Shown here piece by piece: positions 34,025 to 41,845 of a stretch of 49,846 nucleotides of DNA. Below the pieces are notes generated by a model. It saw only the letters and a list, made by a program, of their open reading frames with translations, searched no databases and was not told the DNA's origin. The stretch is from positions 16,490 through 66,335 of the forward strand of contig JANLFM010000010.1 in NCBI GenBank assembly GCA_024655865.1. The letters are read 5' to 3'. This DNA comes from Caldisericota bacterium. Its GTDB lineage: Bacteria; Caldisericota; JANLFM01. A program made the translations under genes and the position numbers. Numbering within the stretch: position 1 is the stretch's first letter; each line of letters opens with the position of its first letter.

Positions 34025-35079
34025 GCCTGGTCCTGGAAAAAAGAGAAAGTTCTTCCCCTCTGGTTAACTTTCTTGTACCCGTATTATCCGTGCTTTTCGC
34101 TCTTCTTTTAGGTGCCTTGATCATTTATCTTTCCGGGTTTGACCCGGGGGTTGCTTACATGGAAATGTTGAGTGGCGCCTTTGGGTCAGGATATGCTATC
34201 TCAGAGACCATAGTCAAAGCCATTCCTTTGATGCTCTGCGCATTAGGAGTGGGTTTAGCCTTTAAAACGGTGCTTTGGAATATTGGGGCCGAAGGCCAGC
34301 TTTACATGGGCGCCTGGGCTGCAGGCTGGGTGGCCTTGAGCTTTCCTCAGGGGCAGTCCTGGTGGTTGATCCCCTTGATGATGATCGCGGGTTTTCTGGC
34401 TGGCGCTCTCTGGGGGCTCGTTCCGGGAATTCTCAAGGCCTCCCTTAACGTGAACGAGATTATCACCTCTCTCCTTTTAAACTACGTCGCCATTCTCTGG
34501 GTGGATTATTTTGTTTATGGTCCCTGGAAGGATCCTAAAGGATACGGTTTTCCCTTTACTCCCTTCTTCGGTGAAGGGGCCTGGCTCCCGACATTCTTTG
34601 GTACCCGAGTGCATTTAGGGATTGTGTTTGCCCTATTTGCAGCGATCATCATCTACTTTCTTTTAAAGAGCACCCGCCTGGGTTATGAAATTAGAGTGAT
34701 TGGCGAAAATCCTCGGGCTGCGAAGTATGCTGGGATGAATATCTTCCGCAACATAATAATTGTTTTTATTATTTCAGGAGGCCTGGCAGGGTTAGCAGGA
34801 ATGGCTGAAGTTTCCGGGGTCATCCACCGCTTGCAGCATGCTATTTCTCCGGGATATGGCTATACAGCGATCATCATTGCCTGGCTTTCCCGGCTGAATC
34901 CTATCACTACAGTACTGGTGGCAATCCTGTTTGGAGGATTGCTCGTAGGAGGGTTTTCCGTCCGCTCAATTGGGCTTTCGGAGTCCTTAGTTTATGTGAT
35001 CCAGGGAATTATCCTGTTCCTCCTCTTAGCTGGCGATATCCTTACCCGGTATCGTCTCTCCTGGAGAGGAAGGAGTTAA
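34021..35079 (+). CDS. Nucleoside ABC transporter permease (first subunit)
   Basis: Encodes 352 residues with about nine hydrophobic spans. Motifs SETIVKAIPLMLCALGVGLA, WNIGAEGQLYMGAWAA, ASLNVNEIITSLLLNYVA and RVIGENPRAAKYAGMN are typical of the BPD_transp_2 permeases YufP/BmpC. The protein forms half of the transport channel with the next gene product. The ATG overlaps the ATPase gene. Confidence 0.93.
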   Translation: MSLVLEKRESSSPLVNFLVPVLSVLFALLLGALIIYLSGFDPGVAYMEMLSGAFGSGYAISETIVKAIPLMLCALGVGLAFKTVLWNIGAEGQLYMGAWAAGWVALSFPQGQSWWLIPLMMIAGFLAGALWGLVPGILKASLNVNEIITSLLLNYVAILWVDYFVYGPWKDPKGYGFPFTPFFGEGAWLPTFFGTRVHLGIVFALFAAIIIYFLLKSTRLGYEIRVIGENPRAAKYAGMNIFRNIIIVFIISGGLAGLAGMAEVSGVIHRLQHAISPGYGYTAIIIAWLSRLNPITTVLVAILFGGLLVGGFSVRSIGLSESLVYVIQGIILFLLLAGDILTRYRLSWRGRS

Positions 35080-35080
35080 A

Positions 35081-36016
35081 ATGAACCTTGATATCGTTAT
35101 CGCTACCCTTTCTGCCACTATTAAAGCCGGAACCCCGCTCCTATTGGCCACCCTGGGAGAGATCATGGCTGAGCGAGCGGGGATCTTAAACCTGGGCTTA
35201 GAAGGAATGATGCTTGTAGGGGCACTCAGTGGCTTTATCGTCTGCTTTCTCACCTCAAATCCCTGGGTCGGCCTGCTTGTTGCTCTGGCCTCGGGAGCCA
35301 TCATTGCTTTAATTCACGCTGCGCTCACCGTTACCCTCAGGGCAAATCAGGTCGTCTCCGGGCTAGCAGTGACCCTTTTTGGCACGGGCCTTTCCGGATT
35401 TCTGGGAAAGATGGTAATCGGAGTGCCTATTCCTAATTACTTTACCCCGATTGCTATCCCTGGACTCGTCAATATTCCTTTTCTTGGCCCAATACTTTTC
35501 CGCCAGGATCCCCTGGTTTACCTGAGCTATCTGCTCGTTCCTCTCCTTGCCTTCTGGATTTATAGAACCAGACCTGGCCTGCACCTGAGAGCTGTGGGAG
35601 AAAATCCTGCTGCGGCTGATGCCCTGGGTGTCAATGTGTATGGGGTCCGCTATCTTTACACTCTTATTGGAGGGGCGCTTGCGGGAATGGCTGGGGCATA
35701 TCTATCCTTAGCTTATACCCCGGTCTGGATCGAGAACATGACTGCAGGGAGAGGATGGATAGCCATTGCCCTGGTAATTTTTGCCACCTGGGACCCTTTC
35801 AAGGCGCTTTTGGGCTCCTACCTTTTCGGTCTGGTGGATGCCGTGCAATTTCGCCTTCAGGCAGTGGGAGTTGCCGTGCCTTCCTTTTTCCTCAACATGA
35901 CCCCATATTTAGCTACAATCATCGTTCTGATCTTTGCCACTACGGAAACGGCAAGAAGGCGCATTGGGGCGCCTGCTGCTTTGGGGTTACCATACGAACG
36001 CGAGGAGAAATCCTGA
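35081..36016 (+). CDS. Nucleoside ABC transporter permease (second subunit)
   Basis: Encodes 311 residues, hydrophobic throughout. TPLLLATLGEIMAERAGILN, LGLEGMMLVGALSGF, LRANQVVSGLAVTLFGTGLS and RAVGENPAAADALGVNVYG are those of YufQ/BmpD-type permeases. It follows the first permease by one base. With the BMP lipoprotein and the double ATPase it completes a nucleoside importer, which feeds the purine genes upstream. Confidence 0.93.
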   Translation: MNLDIVIATLSATIKAGTPLLLATLGEIMAERAGILNLGLEGMMLVGALSGFIVCFLTSNPWVGLLVALASGAIIALIHAALTVTLRANQVVSGLAVTLFGTGLSGFLGKMVIGVPIPNYFTPIAIPGLVNIPFLGPILFRQDPLVYLSYLLVPLLAFWIYRTRPGLHLRAVGENPAAADALGVNVYGVRYLYTLIGGALAGMAGAYLSLAYTPVWIENMTAGRGWIAIALVIFATWDPFKALLGSYLFGLVDAVQFRLQAVGVAVPSFFLNMTPYLATIIVLIFATTETARRRIGAPAALGLPYEREEKS

Positions 36017-36017
36017 G

Positions 36018-36134
36018 ATGAAGCGAAAGATTCTACTTTTTGCCCTGGGAATGCTCTTTTTAGCCATTGGTCTTGGGCTTTTATGGCAGCTTTTGAAGAA
36101 GCAAGCCGCATTATTTGAATTTATAGAAGACTAA
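36018..36134 (+). CDS. 38-residue single-span membrane peptide
   Basis: A short frame starts with ATG one base after the permease stop and encodes MKRKILLFALGMLF and a further 24 residues, giving one hydrophobic span of about 20 residues flanked by a basic start and an acidic end (FEFIED). GAGGAG lies 13 bases upstream. The composition (lysine inside, acid outside) supports a real translated membrane peptide, possibly an accessory of the transporter. I do not recognise a family. Confidence 0.55.
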   Translation: MKRKILLFALGMLFLAIGLGLLWQLLKKQAALFEFIED

Positions 36135-36162
36135 AAATGGGTTAGGGTTTACTCCCTAACCC
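36133..36162 (-). terminator. Terminator of the M50 protease gene (minus strand)
   Basis: A nine-base perfect stem, GGGTTAGGG (36139-36147) with CCCTAACCC (36154-36162), has a six-base loop. On the minus strand it is followed by ATTTTT, so it fits the leftward transcript from 37374. On the plus strand there is no T-run, although the same hairpin may help end the transporter transcript. Confidence 0.75.
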
Positions 36163-36264
36163 AAGAAGACACGGCTTATTTGGTTACCATTAATTAACCA
36201 ACCCGTCTTCCGGTATTAAATTTACCTTTTTTCCTTTAAAAAATCAAATATTCCATAAAGTTGA

Positions 36265-37374
36265 TTAAATGCCAATAATCTCGGAACGGATGCGCAGGGC
36301 ATCTAAGAGATCTTGCCTGGTGATAATTCCGATTAACTGCCCGTCTTCCATTACCGGTAGCCTGCCCACGTTCTTTGAAGTCATTTTCAAGAGAGCGTCG
36401 TAAGCGTTATCACTCGGGGAGACGGTCTCTAACTGCGCCAGGGGGGTCATGATTTGTCTTACGGTTTCCAAGTGCCATTGATCCCGGGGAACTTTCTTTA
36501 AATCGCTTATTGTGACGATTCCTAAAATTTCCTCGCCCCAGGTAACAAAAAAGGCCGTTTGCTGGAAGCCCAGGAAATGCTCTCGAGCAAGTTCTTCCAG
36601 GGTGATGTTGGGCGGCACGCTTTTTACTTCGGTCTCCATAATGGAGCGTACTGTCAATCCCGCCAGCGCTTGCTTGATCACGAGTTGCTGGTAGCTCGAT
36701 TCGGCGGAGTTTTGGAGGAACCAGCCAATGATGATCCACCACAGTCCTGAAACCAAATTTCCTTCAAGCAGGGAAAAGAATCCCAGGAAGATCAGAACGT
36801 ATGAAAAGATTACCCCGGTTGTGGCCGCTGTTCTGGTGGCCACGCGGTAGTCCTTTTTCCACTTCCAGACTATGGCCCTGAGAATCCTGCCACCATCTAA
36901 AGGAAAGGCCGGTATTAAGTTGAAAGCCGCGAGGATGATGTTGATCAAAAACAGGTAGGAGAAAATGGCCGAAGAGATTTCCTCAGGGGAGAGGTATGCA
37001 AGAAGAAAGAAAAGGCCTGCCAGGATTAAACTGGCAGTTGGTCCAGAGATAGCAATTAACAATTCCGAGCTGGCTTCCTTAGGTTCGTCTGCGATCTGAG
37101 CAACTCCTCCGAAAATAAACAGGGTGATGCTTTTCACATCAGTACCTTTCTTTTTAGCCACTAAAGAATGAGAGAGTTCGTGAACTAAAACACCCCCGAA
37201 AAGCAGGATGGTAGAAATCGCCCCTGCGGCCCAATAGCTAATGCCGCTCCATCCAGGGAAGTATTGGGGAAAATATCCGGAAGCTAGGCTCCAGGTAAAG
37301 AGGAAAAATACGATGACCCAGGTATAATGTATCTCAATCTGAATCCCATAGATTTTTCCAATTTTTATCTTCAC
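36265..37374 (-). CDS. Site-2-type M50 membrane zinc metalloprotease with CBS domains
   Basis: Encodes 369 residues. The zinc motif HELSH lies at residues 65-69 inside a membrane span, and the second motif [12 protein letters not shown] (third metal ligand Asp) near residue 156. Six or so hydrophobic spans end near residue 225. Two CBS domains follow at about 245-365 ([50 protein letters not shown]), which suggests control by adenosine nucleotides. It cleaves membrane proteins within the bilayer. The start is GTG after GAGGGAATG. The target is unknown. Confidence 0.93.
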   Translation of the reverse strand: MKIKIGKIYGIQIEIHYTWVIVFFLFTWSLASGYFPQYFPGWSGISYWAAGAISTILLFGGVLVHELSHSLVAKKKGTDVKSITLFIFGGVAQIADEPKEASSELLIAISGPTASLILAGLFFLLAYLSPEEISSAIFSYLFLINIILAAFNLIPAFPLDGGRILRAIVWKWKKDYRVATRTAATTGVIFSYVLIFLGFFSLLEGNLVSGLWWIIIGWFLQNSAESSYQQLVIKQALAGLTVRSIMETEVKSVPPNITLEELAREHFLGFQQTAFFVTWGEEILGIVTISDLKKVPRDQWHLETVRQIMTPLAQLETVSPSDNAYDALLKMTSKNVGRLPVMEDGQLIGIITRQDLLDALRIRSEIIGI

Positions 37375-37446
37375 AACATTCCCTCGCTTTCAAGAATAGT
37401 TTAGCATCTGCATATCCGGGATGCTATTTGAGGAAAGCGCGCGCTC

Positions 37447-37475
37447 TTTAATTTAGTCCCATTTTCTGGTACACT
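37447..37475 (+). promoter_or_regulatory. Possible extended -10 promoter for the bS22-like gene
   Basis: An extended -10 element, TGG followed by TACACT (37470-37475), lies 38 bases before the ATG at 37513. The -35 region TTTAAT (37447-37452), 17 bases upstream, is a weak match. The extended -10 would compensate for a poor -35. Confidence 0.35.
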
Positions 37476-37512
37476 AACCTCCTGTGAAAAATTCCCGTTA
37501 GGGGGTTATTGA

Positions 37513-37605
37513 ATGGGTTCTGTACTTAAAAAGCGTCGTAAAAAGATTAGCAAACACAAATTAAAAAAGCGCCGAAAAGCTTTACGGCATAAGAGGAAAA
37601 AATAG
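37513..37605 (+). CDS. bS22-like / AURKAIP1-COX24 domain mini ribosomal protein
   Basis: Encodes only 30 residues: MGSVLKKRRKKISKHK, then 14 more that are mostly Lys, Arg and His, ending RHKRKK. This is the pattern of the very small basic proteins of the bS22 / AURKAIP1-COX24 family (MGSVxKKRRKxMxKxKxxK), first seen bound to the mycobacterial small ribosomal subunit and found in several phyla. AGGGGG lies nine bases before the ATG. It stands alone between two minus-strand genes with its own candidate promoter. It is too short to be called by standard gene finders. Confidence 0.8.
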   Translation: MGSVLKKRRKKISKHKLKKRRKALRHKRKK

Positions 37606-37659
37606 TCGTTGAAACTGAGAGATTCTTCAGGAATTAGTATCTATTTTTTCCTTTAAAAA

Positions 37660-37853
37660 ATTTAAATGAGCCGGATATGGTCCGGCATACTCGGTCAATC
37701 AAGACGAACCCCGCTCCTCAGGCAGGCCTGATTTTGATACTTGATGATGTCTCTCAAGCCTCCCAGGGGGCGGGGTCGTTTAAGTACTTTCCCTGAGTTG
37801 GGCCAATGCCAGCCCTGAGTTTACCCGGCCAGGGTCCTGCCGGCATCCTAAAA
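37660..37853. other. GC-rich intergenic segment with several hairpins, candidate structured RNA
   Basis: The stretch between the bS22-like and MIP18-like genes holds no plausible ORF but folds extensively. GCCGGA/TCCGGC pair at 37670-37686; ACCCCGC (37708-37714) pairs with GCGGGGT (37770-37776); TCAGG/CCTGA form a hairpin with a four-base loop at 37718-37731; CTTGA/TCAAG pair at 37740-37758; CCGGC and GCCGG pair at 37825-37843. The GC content is far above the flanking AT-rich DNA. It matches no RNA class I can name, and the strand is not clear. Confidence 0.35.
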
Positions 37854-37857
37854 GTTT

Positions 37858-38172
37858 CTACGGTTCCATCTTCCTCTGGTCGAAGAGCTTTTCCAGTGCC
37901 TCCTTGTTGATTCTTTCTGGAGTCCAGGGGGGATCCCAGACTACTTCTACCGAAGCCTCCTTCACTCCTTCTAACTGAAGCAACCTTTCCCTGACCTCAG
38001 AGGAAAGGAGCTCGGAAAGTGGGCAGCCCGGGGCTGTTAAAGTCAATTTAATGTAAACCTTTTCATCCTCGGTTTGAACATCATAAATTAGTCCCAGATC
38101 AACAATATTGATAGGAATCTCTGGATCATAGACATCTTTTAAAGCCGCTAAAATTTCCTCTTTTGTGGGCAT
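37858..38172 (-). CDS. MIP18/SufT-like iron-sulfur assembly protein (DUF59)
   Basis: Encodes 104 residues: EILAALKDVYDPEIPINIVDLGLIY, then KLTLTAPGCPLS near residue 63, which holds the conserved Cys, and VEVVWDPPWTPERI. This is the DUF59 (MIP18/SufT/PaaD) fold, which helps mature iron-sulfur proteins. AAGGAG stands upstream of the ATG. It is a single gene. The organism encodes many iron-sulfur enzymes in this window, consistent with a need for it. Confidence 0.9.
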   Translation of the reverse strand: MPTKEEILAALKDVYDPEIPINIVDLGLIYDVQTEDEKVYIKLTLTAPGCPLSELLSSEVRERLLQLEGVKEASVEVVWDPPWTPERINKEALEKLFDQRKMEP

Positions 38173-38268
38173 TATTTTCTCCTTTTATATAGCTTTATCT
38201 TATTGACAGGGATTCCCAGGAAAAAATTCCCGATTGTCTCTTTTACCTGTCTTTAGTATTTTACTCTT

Positions 38269-38901
38269 ATGCTGGATGAGTTTGGCAACTACCTGGAAGC
38301 CTTTATTTTTAACTTTGGCTTTTGGGCTGTTCTTATAACTATGACTTTAGAGAGCATGGGAATGCCCTTGCCCTCGGAGATCATTATGCCCCTCGCCGGT
38401 TTTCTCGTTAGCCTGGGGCAGATGGAAATGTGGGAAGCGGTGCTCGCGGGAACCCTCGGGTGCACCGCAGGTTCTTATTTGTCCTACGTGCTCGGAAGAA
38501 AGTGGGGGGATCAGGTAATATTTAAGATAGGAAAGTTCCTGCTAATCACCCCACGTTCTATGGAAAGAGGGGTAAAGTGGTTCAAGCGGTACGGGAAGTC
38601 CGTGGTTTTCTGGTCCCGTCTTTTACCGGTAATCAGAGGAGTTATTTCCTATCCCGCCGGATCAGCTCGCATCCCACTTGTGCTTTTCCTGACCCTGTCA
38701 GCCATAGGATCATTGATTTGGTGCTGGGTTTTAGCTTATTTGGGCTTTATCCTCGAGGAAAATTGGAGGTTGATCCACGACAAGCTCTCTGGACCTACTC
38801 TCTACCTTGCCCTGAGTATTTTGGTTTTTCTCATCTTCCTCCTGGCTTTCCTCATCTGGAGAAGATCCAGGAAAAAGGATACAAACAACCTGATCAAATA
38901 A
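38269..38901 (+). CDS. DedA-family membrane protein
   Basis: Encodes 210 residues. The conserved start TLESMGMPLPSEIIMPLAGF, the GCTAGSYLSYVLGRKWG stretch, and FWSRLLPVIRGVISYPAGSAR near residue 120 are those of DedA proteins, which are proposed lipid flippases and support membrane homeostasis. There are five or so hydrophobic spans and a basic C-terminal tail. There is no clear ribosome binding site before the ATG, so the messenger may be nearly leaderless. Confidence 0.92.
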   Translation: MLDEFGNYLEAFIFNFGFWAVLITMTLESMGMPLPSEIIMPLAGFLVSLGQMEMWEAVLAGTLGCTAGSYLSYVLGRKWGDQVIFKIGKFLLITPRSMERGVKWFKRYGKSVVFWSRLLPVIRGVISYPAGSARIPLVLFLTLSAIGSLIWCWVLAYLGFILEENWRLIHDKLSGPTLYLALSILVFLIFLLAFLIWRRSRKKDTNNLIK

Positions 38902-38941
38902 CTCTATTTAAACTGGATCACTCTTATCCTCATTTTTAACT

Positions 38942-38970
38942 TTGCGGTTTTAAGGTGGCGTTTATATAAT
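38942..38970 (+). promoter_or_regulatory. Orphan consensus promoter pointing into non-coding DNA
   Basis: TTGCGG (38942-38947) and a perfect TATAAT (38965-38970) are 17 bases apart. The expected transcript starts near 38977, but no plus-strand gene follows for almost 3 kb; the next coding region is a minus-strand kinase. This suggests a non-coding or antisense transcript. Confidence 0.55.
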
Positions 38971-38976
38971 TTAAAA

Positions 38977-39090
38977 GCTGACTAAGTCTGATCTAGAAGG
39001 GCTTCAAAGGGGATTATGTCAGAGGTGTGCTCTAAGACCGGGGAGGGGTTCCTCCCTTGGAGGCGCTTTTCACCACCTCAGACGGAAGTT
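38977..39090 (+). ncRNA. Candidate small RNA downstream of the orphan promoter
   Basis: The stretch after the orphan promoter folds well. CTGAC (38978-38982) can pair with GTCAG (39018-39022). GAGGTGTG (39022-39029) pairs with CAC/ACCTC (39071-39079) with one bulge. An apical hairpin of six G-C-rich pairs, GGGAGG (39041-39046) with CCTCCC (39051-39056), has a four-base loop. It has no ORF of note. A clear T-run terminator is lacking; GCTTTT occurs at 39065. It does not fit a known class that I can name. Confidence 0.3.
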
Positions 39091-39097
39091 CTTTAAC

Positions 39098-41314
39098 TTA
39101 CTGTACCCTGCGCTCCCCTCCCTTCACAGGCAATCTCACGGTAACGGTAGTCCCTTTTCCCTCTCCGCTTGAAAGCGATATCGTTCCTCCGTGGGCCTCG
39201 ATCAGGATCCTGGAAACGTAAAGGCCCAGGCCTGTTCCGGGGATCACTGATTGCATCGCCTGCTGGGTGCGGCTGAAGGGCTGAAAGAGATAAGAGATAT
39301 TCTCTTGGGGAATCCCCGGGCCGTAGTCCTGAACCTCCAGGATCACCAGGTCTTCCTCGGACCGGGTCCTGATCTCCACGGTTCCCCCGGGAGGGGAGAA
39401 CTTGAAGGCGTTAGTCAGGAGGTTTTGCAGCACGCGGGTAATCGCCTCTTGATCCAGGTCAATACTGGGAAGAGGCTTTAAGTCCAGCTTCAGTTCGATG
39501 TTTTGCTTCCTCATCGGTATTTCCAACTCTTCCACGGCGGACTTGACCAGGGAATTGAGGTCGGCCTTGACCAGGTTGAGGCGCATTCCCATCGTGGCCG
39601 CGCGCTGGCTGTCAATTAAATTTTCCACCAGGAAGCGCAGGCGCATCAGGTTGCGCGAGAAAGTTTCTTCCATTGAGAGGAGTTGGCGCAGGCGTTCCTC
39701 CGGGGGCCGGGATTTCAAAAGCTCTAAATCTGCAGCCATCAGGAAAAGCGGGGTCTTGAGCTCGTGGCTGACAGAAAGGAGGAAATCCGCCCGGGCCCTT
39801 TCCACTTCCGTTTCCTTCCGCCTGAGTTCTGTGACGTCCCAGAGGACGCCCATGACCCTCACGGGTTGCCCTTTCTCGTCGCGCATTACCCTCCCCCGGG
39901 CGCGGATGAAGCGCACGCTCCCATCGGCCCAGAGGACGCGGTACTCCTGGTCGAAGGGCTGATCAAGTTCCGCGACACTGGCCATAAAGGCCCTGAGCCT
40001 CTCCCTGTCTTCCGGGTGAACTGCCGCCAGGAACTCCTCCACGGTGCCCCTGAATTTCTCAGGATCAATTCCCAGTAGCTTTAAGGCGTAGTCGCTGAAG
40101 AAGAACCTGTTCTGGGCCAGATCCCTGCGCCACACCCCCATGCCGGCCGCTTGCAGGGCAATTTCGAAATAGGCCTGGCTTTCCTCGAGGGCTTCCTCCA
40201 CCTGTCTGCGTTCCAGGGTTCTCCAGACTGCTTCCATGAGGAGCCTGATCTGGAGGACATCGGCCTCCTCGTAATCCGTCTCCTTGTTCGCCAGCCCTAT
40301 TAAGGCGACGATCTTTCCGTTTTTGAAGACCGGTACGCTCAGGAACTTGCGGATCTCAACGTGCCCTTCGGGGTACCCCTTCTTTAGGGGATGAGGGGCT
40401 TGATAGTCGTTGAGGATGAGCGGCTTTCCCTGGCGCACCGGCTCTCCCAAGAGAGCGCTTTTTTCCGGGTCAAAATGATAAGGCGGATTGGGGATTTTGG
40501 TTTCCTCGAGCGCACCCTTTGACCAGGCCTGGGGGATTAATCGCTTCTTTTCCTCATCGTAGGTGAAGATGTACCCTAACTTGCTTCCCGTAAGCTCAAT
40601 TGCCTTTTCCAGGGTCAGGGCGAGGAAATCCTGCAGGTCCCTGGTCTGGTATTGGAGGAGTTCCACGAGGCTCCTGAGCCGGGCTTCATTGCGGCGCAAG
40701 GTCTCCTCAGCTTTCTCCTTCTCCTTTTCCAGGTGTCTCCTTGCCTCCCGGGCAACCATGGCCCAGCCAGCAAGAGCGGTAGCCAGGGGATAGATGAGCA
40801 TTACCGGGAGGGCGGCTTGAGCGAAGAAATTGCCTCGGGCCTCCTGAGGGAGAAGCAGCATGAGTCCGATCATCACGAAATGCACCGCCAGTCCCAGAAG
40901 GTAAAGCTCTCCGAAAGAAAGGGCGCGGAGCTCGCGCTTGCGCAGGTAGCGCCAGAGGAGGCCGATTCCGGCCGAGCATACTATCACTGCTACTCCCACC
41001 GGGGCCCCGCCCCCGCCAATCATGATGCGCAGAGCCCCGGTGAGCAGGACCGCAAGGAGTGTCGGGACCGTGCCGAAGAAAAGTCCAGAAAGCGCCAAAA
41101 CTACCGATCGCGTATCGTAGATCACTCCAGGGGCTAACTGCCAGGAGTTGAGCATCACCGCCATCCCGATCATTCCCAAAAGAAGTCCCGAGATCACCTG
41201 CCACAAAAGGTTTTTCCTGGTCGGGAGCCTGGCGCTCAATACCTCATATACCAAGACCATGGCAACCAGCAGGGCGGCGTTGTTTATGAGGGGAATTAGC
41301 GCGGACTGGCTCAC
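39098..41314 (-). CDS. Orphan sensor histidine kinase (5TM-LYT, GAF, PAS, HisKA, HATPase)
   Basis: Encodes 738 residues from a GTG start. Residues 1-190 contain several membrane spans of the 5TM-5TMR_LYT type (GLLLGMIGMAVML, GLFFGTVPTLLAVLLTGALR). A short coiled segment follows, then a GAF domain at about 220-370 (ELTGSKLGYIFTYDE, KFLSVPVFKNG), a PAS domain at about 380-500, the phospho-acceptor box SVSHELKTPL near residue 515, and the HATPase motifs NLLTNAFKFSPPGG, QDYGPGIP and GTGLGLYVSR. No response regulator is adjacent. The gene is visibly more GC-rich than its neighbours, consistent with a different origin. Confidence 0.93.
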   Translation of the reverse strand: MSQSALIPLINNAALLVAMVLVYEVLSARLPTRKNLLWQVISGLLLGMIGMAVMLNSWQLAPGVIYDTRSVVLALSGLFFGTVPTLLAVLLTGALRIMIGGGGAPVGVAVIVCSAGIGLLWRYLRKRELRALSFGELYLLGLAVHFVMIGLMLLLPQEARGNFFAQAALPVMLIYPLATALAGWAMVAREARRHLEKEKEKAEETLRRNEARLRSLVELLQYQTRDLQDFLALTLEKAIELTGSKLGYIFTYDEEKKRLIPQAWSKGALEETKIPNPPYHFDPEKSALLGEPVRQGKPLILNDYQAPHPLKKGYPEGHVEIRKFLSVPVFKNGKIVALIGLANKETDYEEADVLQIRLLMEAVWRTLERRQVEEALEESQAYFEIALQAAGMGVWRRDLAQNRFFFSDYALKLLGIDPEKFRGTVEEFLAAVHPEDRERLRAFMASVAELDQPFDQEYRVLWADGSVRFIRARGRVMRDEKGQPVRVMGVLWDVTELRRKETEVERARADFLLSVSHELKTPLFLMAADLELLKSRPPEERLRQLLSMEETFSRNLMRLRFLVENLIDSQRAATMGMRLNLVKADLNSLVKSAVEELEIPMRKQNIELKLDLKPLPSIDLDQEAITRVLQNLLTNAFKFSPPGGTVEIRTRSEEDLVILEVQDYGPGIPQENISYLFQPFSRTQQAMQSVIPGTGLGLYVSRILIEAHGGTISLSSGEGKGTTVTVRLPVKGGERRVQ

Positions 41315-41785
41315 AGTGCTCTCTTTTGAAAGTTAAAATGAAAATTCCGGAGGAGTATTAGATCGTTCTTCAAAGTTTCTTCGCTCAAAGGTTCGCTCCT
41401 ATACTCAAAGCTTGGTTTCCCGGAAGCATTTCTCCTAAATACCTAAATCTAGTTTAGCATATCCTAATGATTTTTGAGAACTGGTCTATAAAAATATGCA
41501 AGGATCTTGTTCGTAATCGGTCCGGGTTAATTAGCAATTACTGGAAGTTAACCAAATGATCCCTTGTTATGGCTCTCCAGGTTTGTCGGGTAAAAATTCT
41601 CATTTTGGATCCGGCAGTTTGTCAAGACTTCTTAAGGAATTAGTAGCGAGATCCAACCTCCCCACGCCTGAGCGCCGTCTCCGTGCTCCCCGCTGAACCA
41701 TGCCATAGCCCTCAGGAGGTGTAACTAAGGCAAAATGTTTCAGCCGGAAGGCACTGGTTGCGGTTTAGAGGAAATCTACTATCTC
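41315..41785. other. Intergenic region upstream of argG
   Basis: Some 470 bases between the divergent kinase and argG promoter. It holds a GGTTAA (41525-41530) / TTAACC (41548-41553) inverted repeat that could be an operator. A possible small frame with an AGGAGGT sequence at 41714-41720 begins near its right end. I see no gene, tRNA or clear riboswitch in the rest. Confidence 0.4.
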
Positions 41786-41812
41786 TTTACACTTTCGGTC
41801 AGAGGGCTCTAA
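41735..41812 (+). CDS. Possible 25-residue leader peptide before argG
   Basis: An ATG at 41735 opens a 25-codon frame (MFQPEGTGCGLEE and on) ending at 41812, with AGGAGGT 14 bases upstream, a longer than ideal distance. It contains one Arg codon near its end and spans the argG promoter, so it would need an earlier transcript. Support is thin. Confidence 0.15.
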   Translation: MFQPEGTGCGLEEIYYLFTLSVRGL

Positions 41813-41815
41813 AAT
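41786..41815 (+). promoter_or_regulatory. Predicted argG promoter
   Basis: TTTACA (41786-41791) and TAAAAT (41810-41815) are separated by 18 bases. The transcript would begin near 41822, just ahead of the AAAGGAGG site that precedes the ATG at 41846. Confidence 0.55.
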
Positions 41816-41845
41816 AATTAAATTTTTTAAGTAAAGGAGGAAAAA

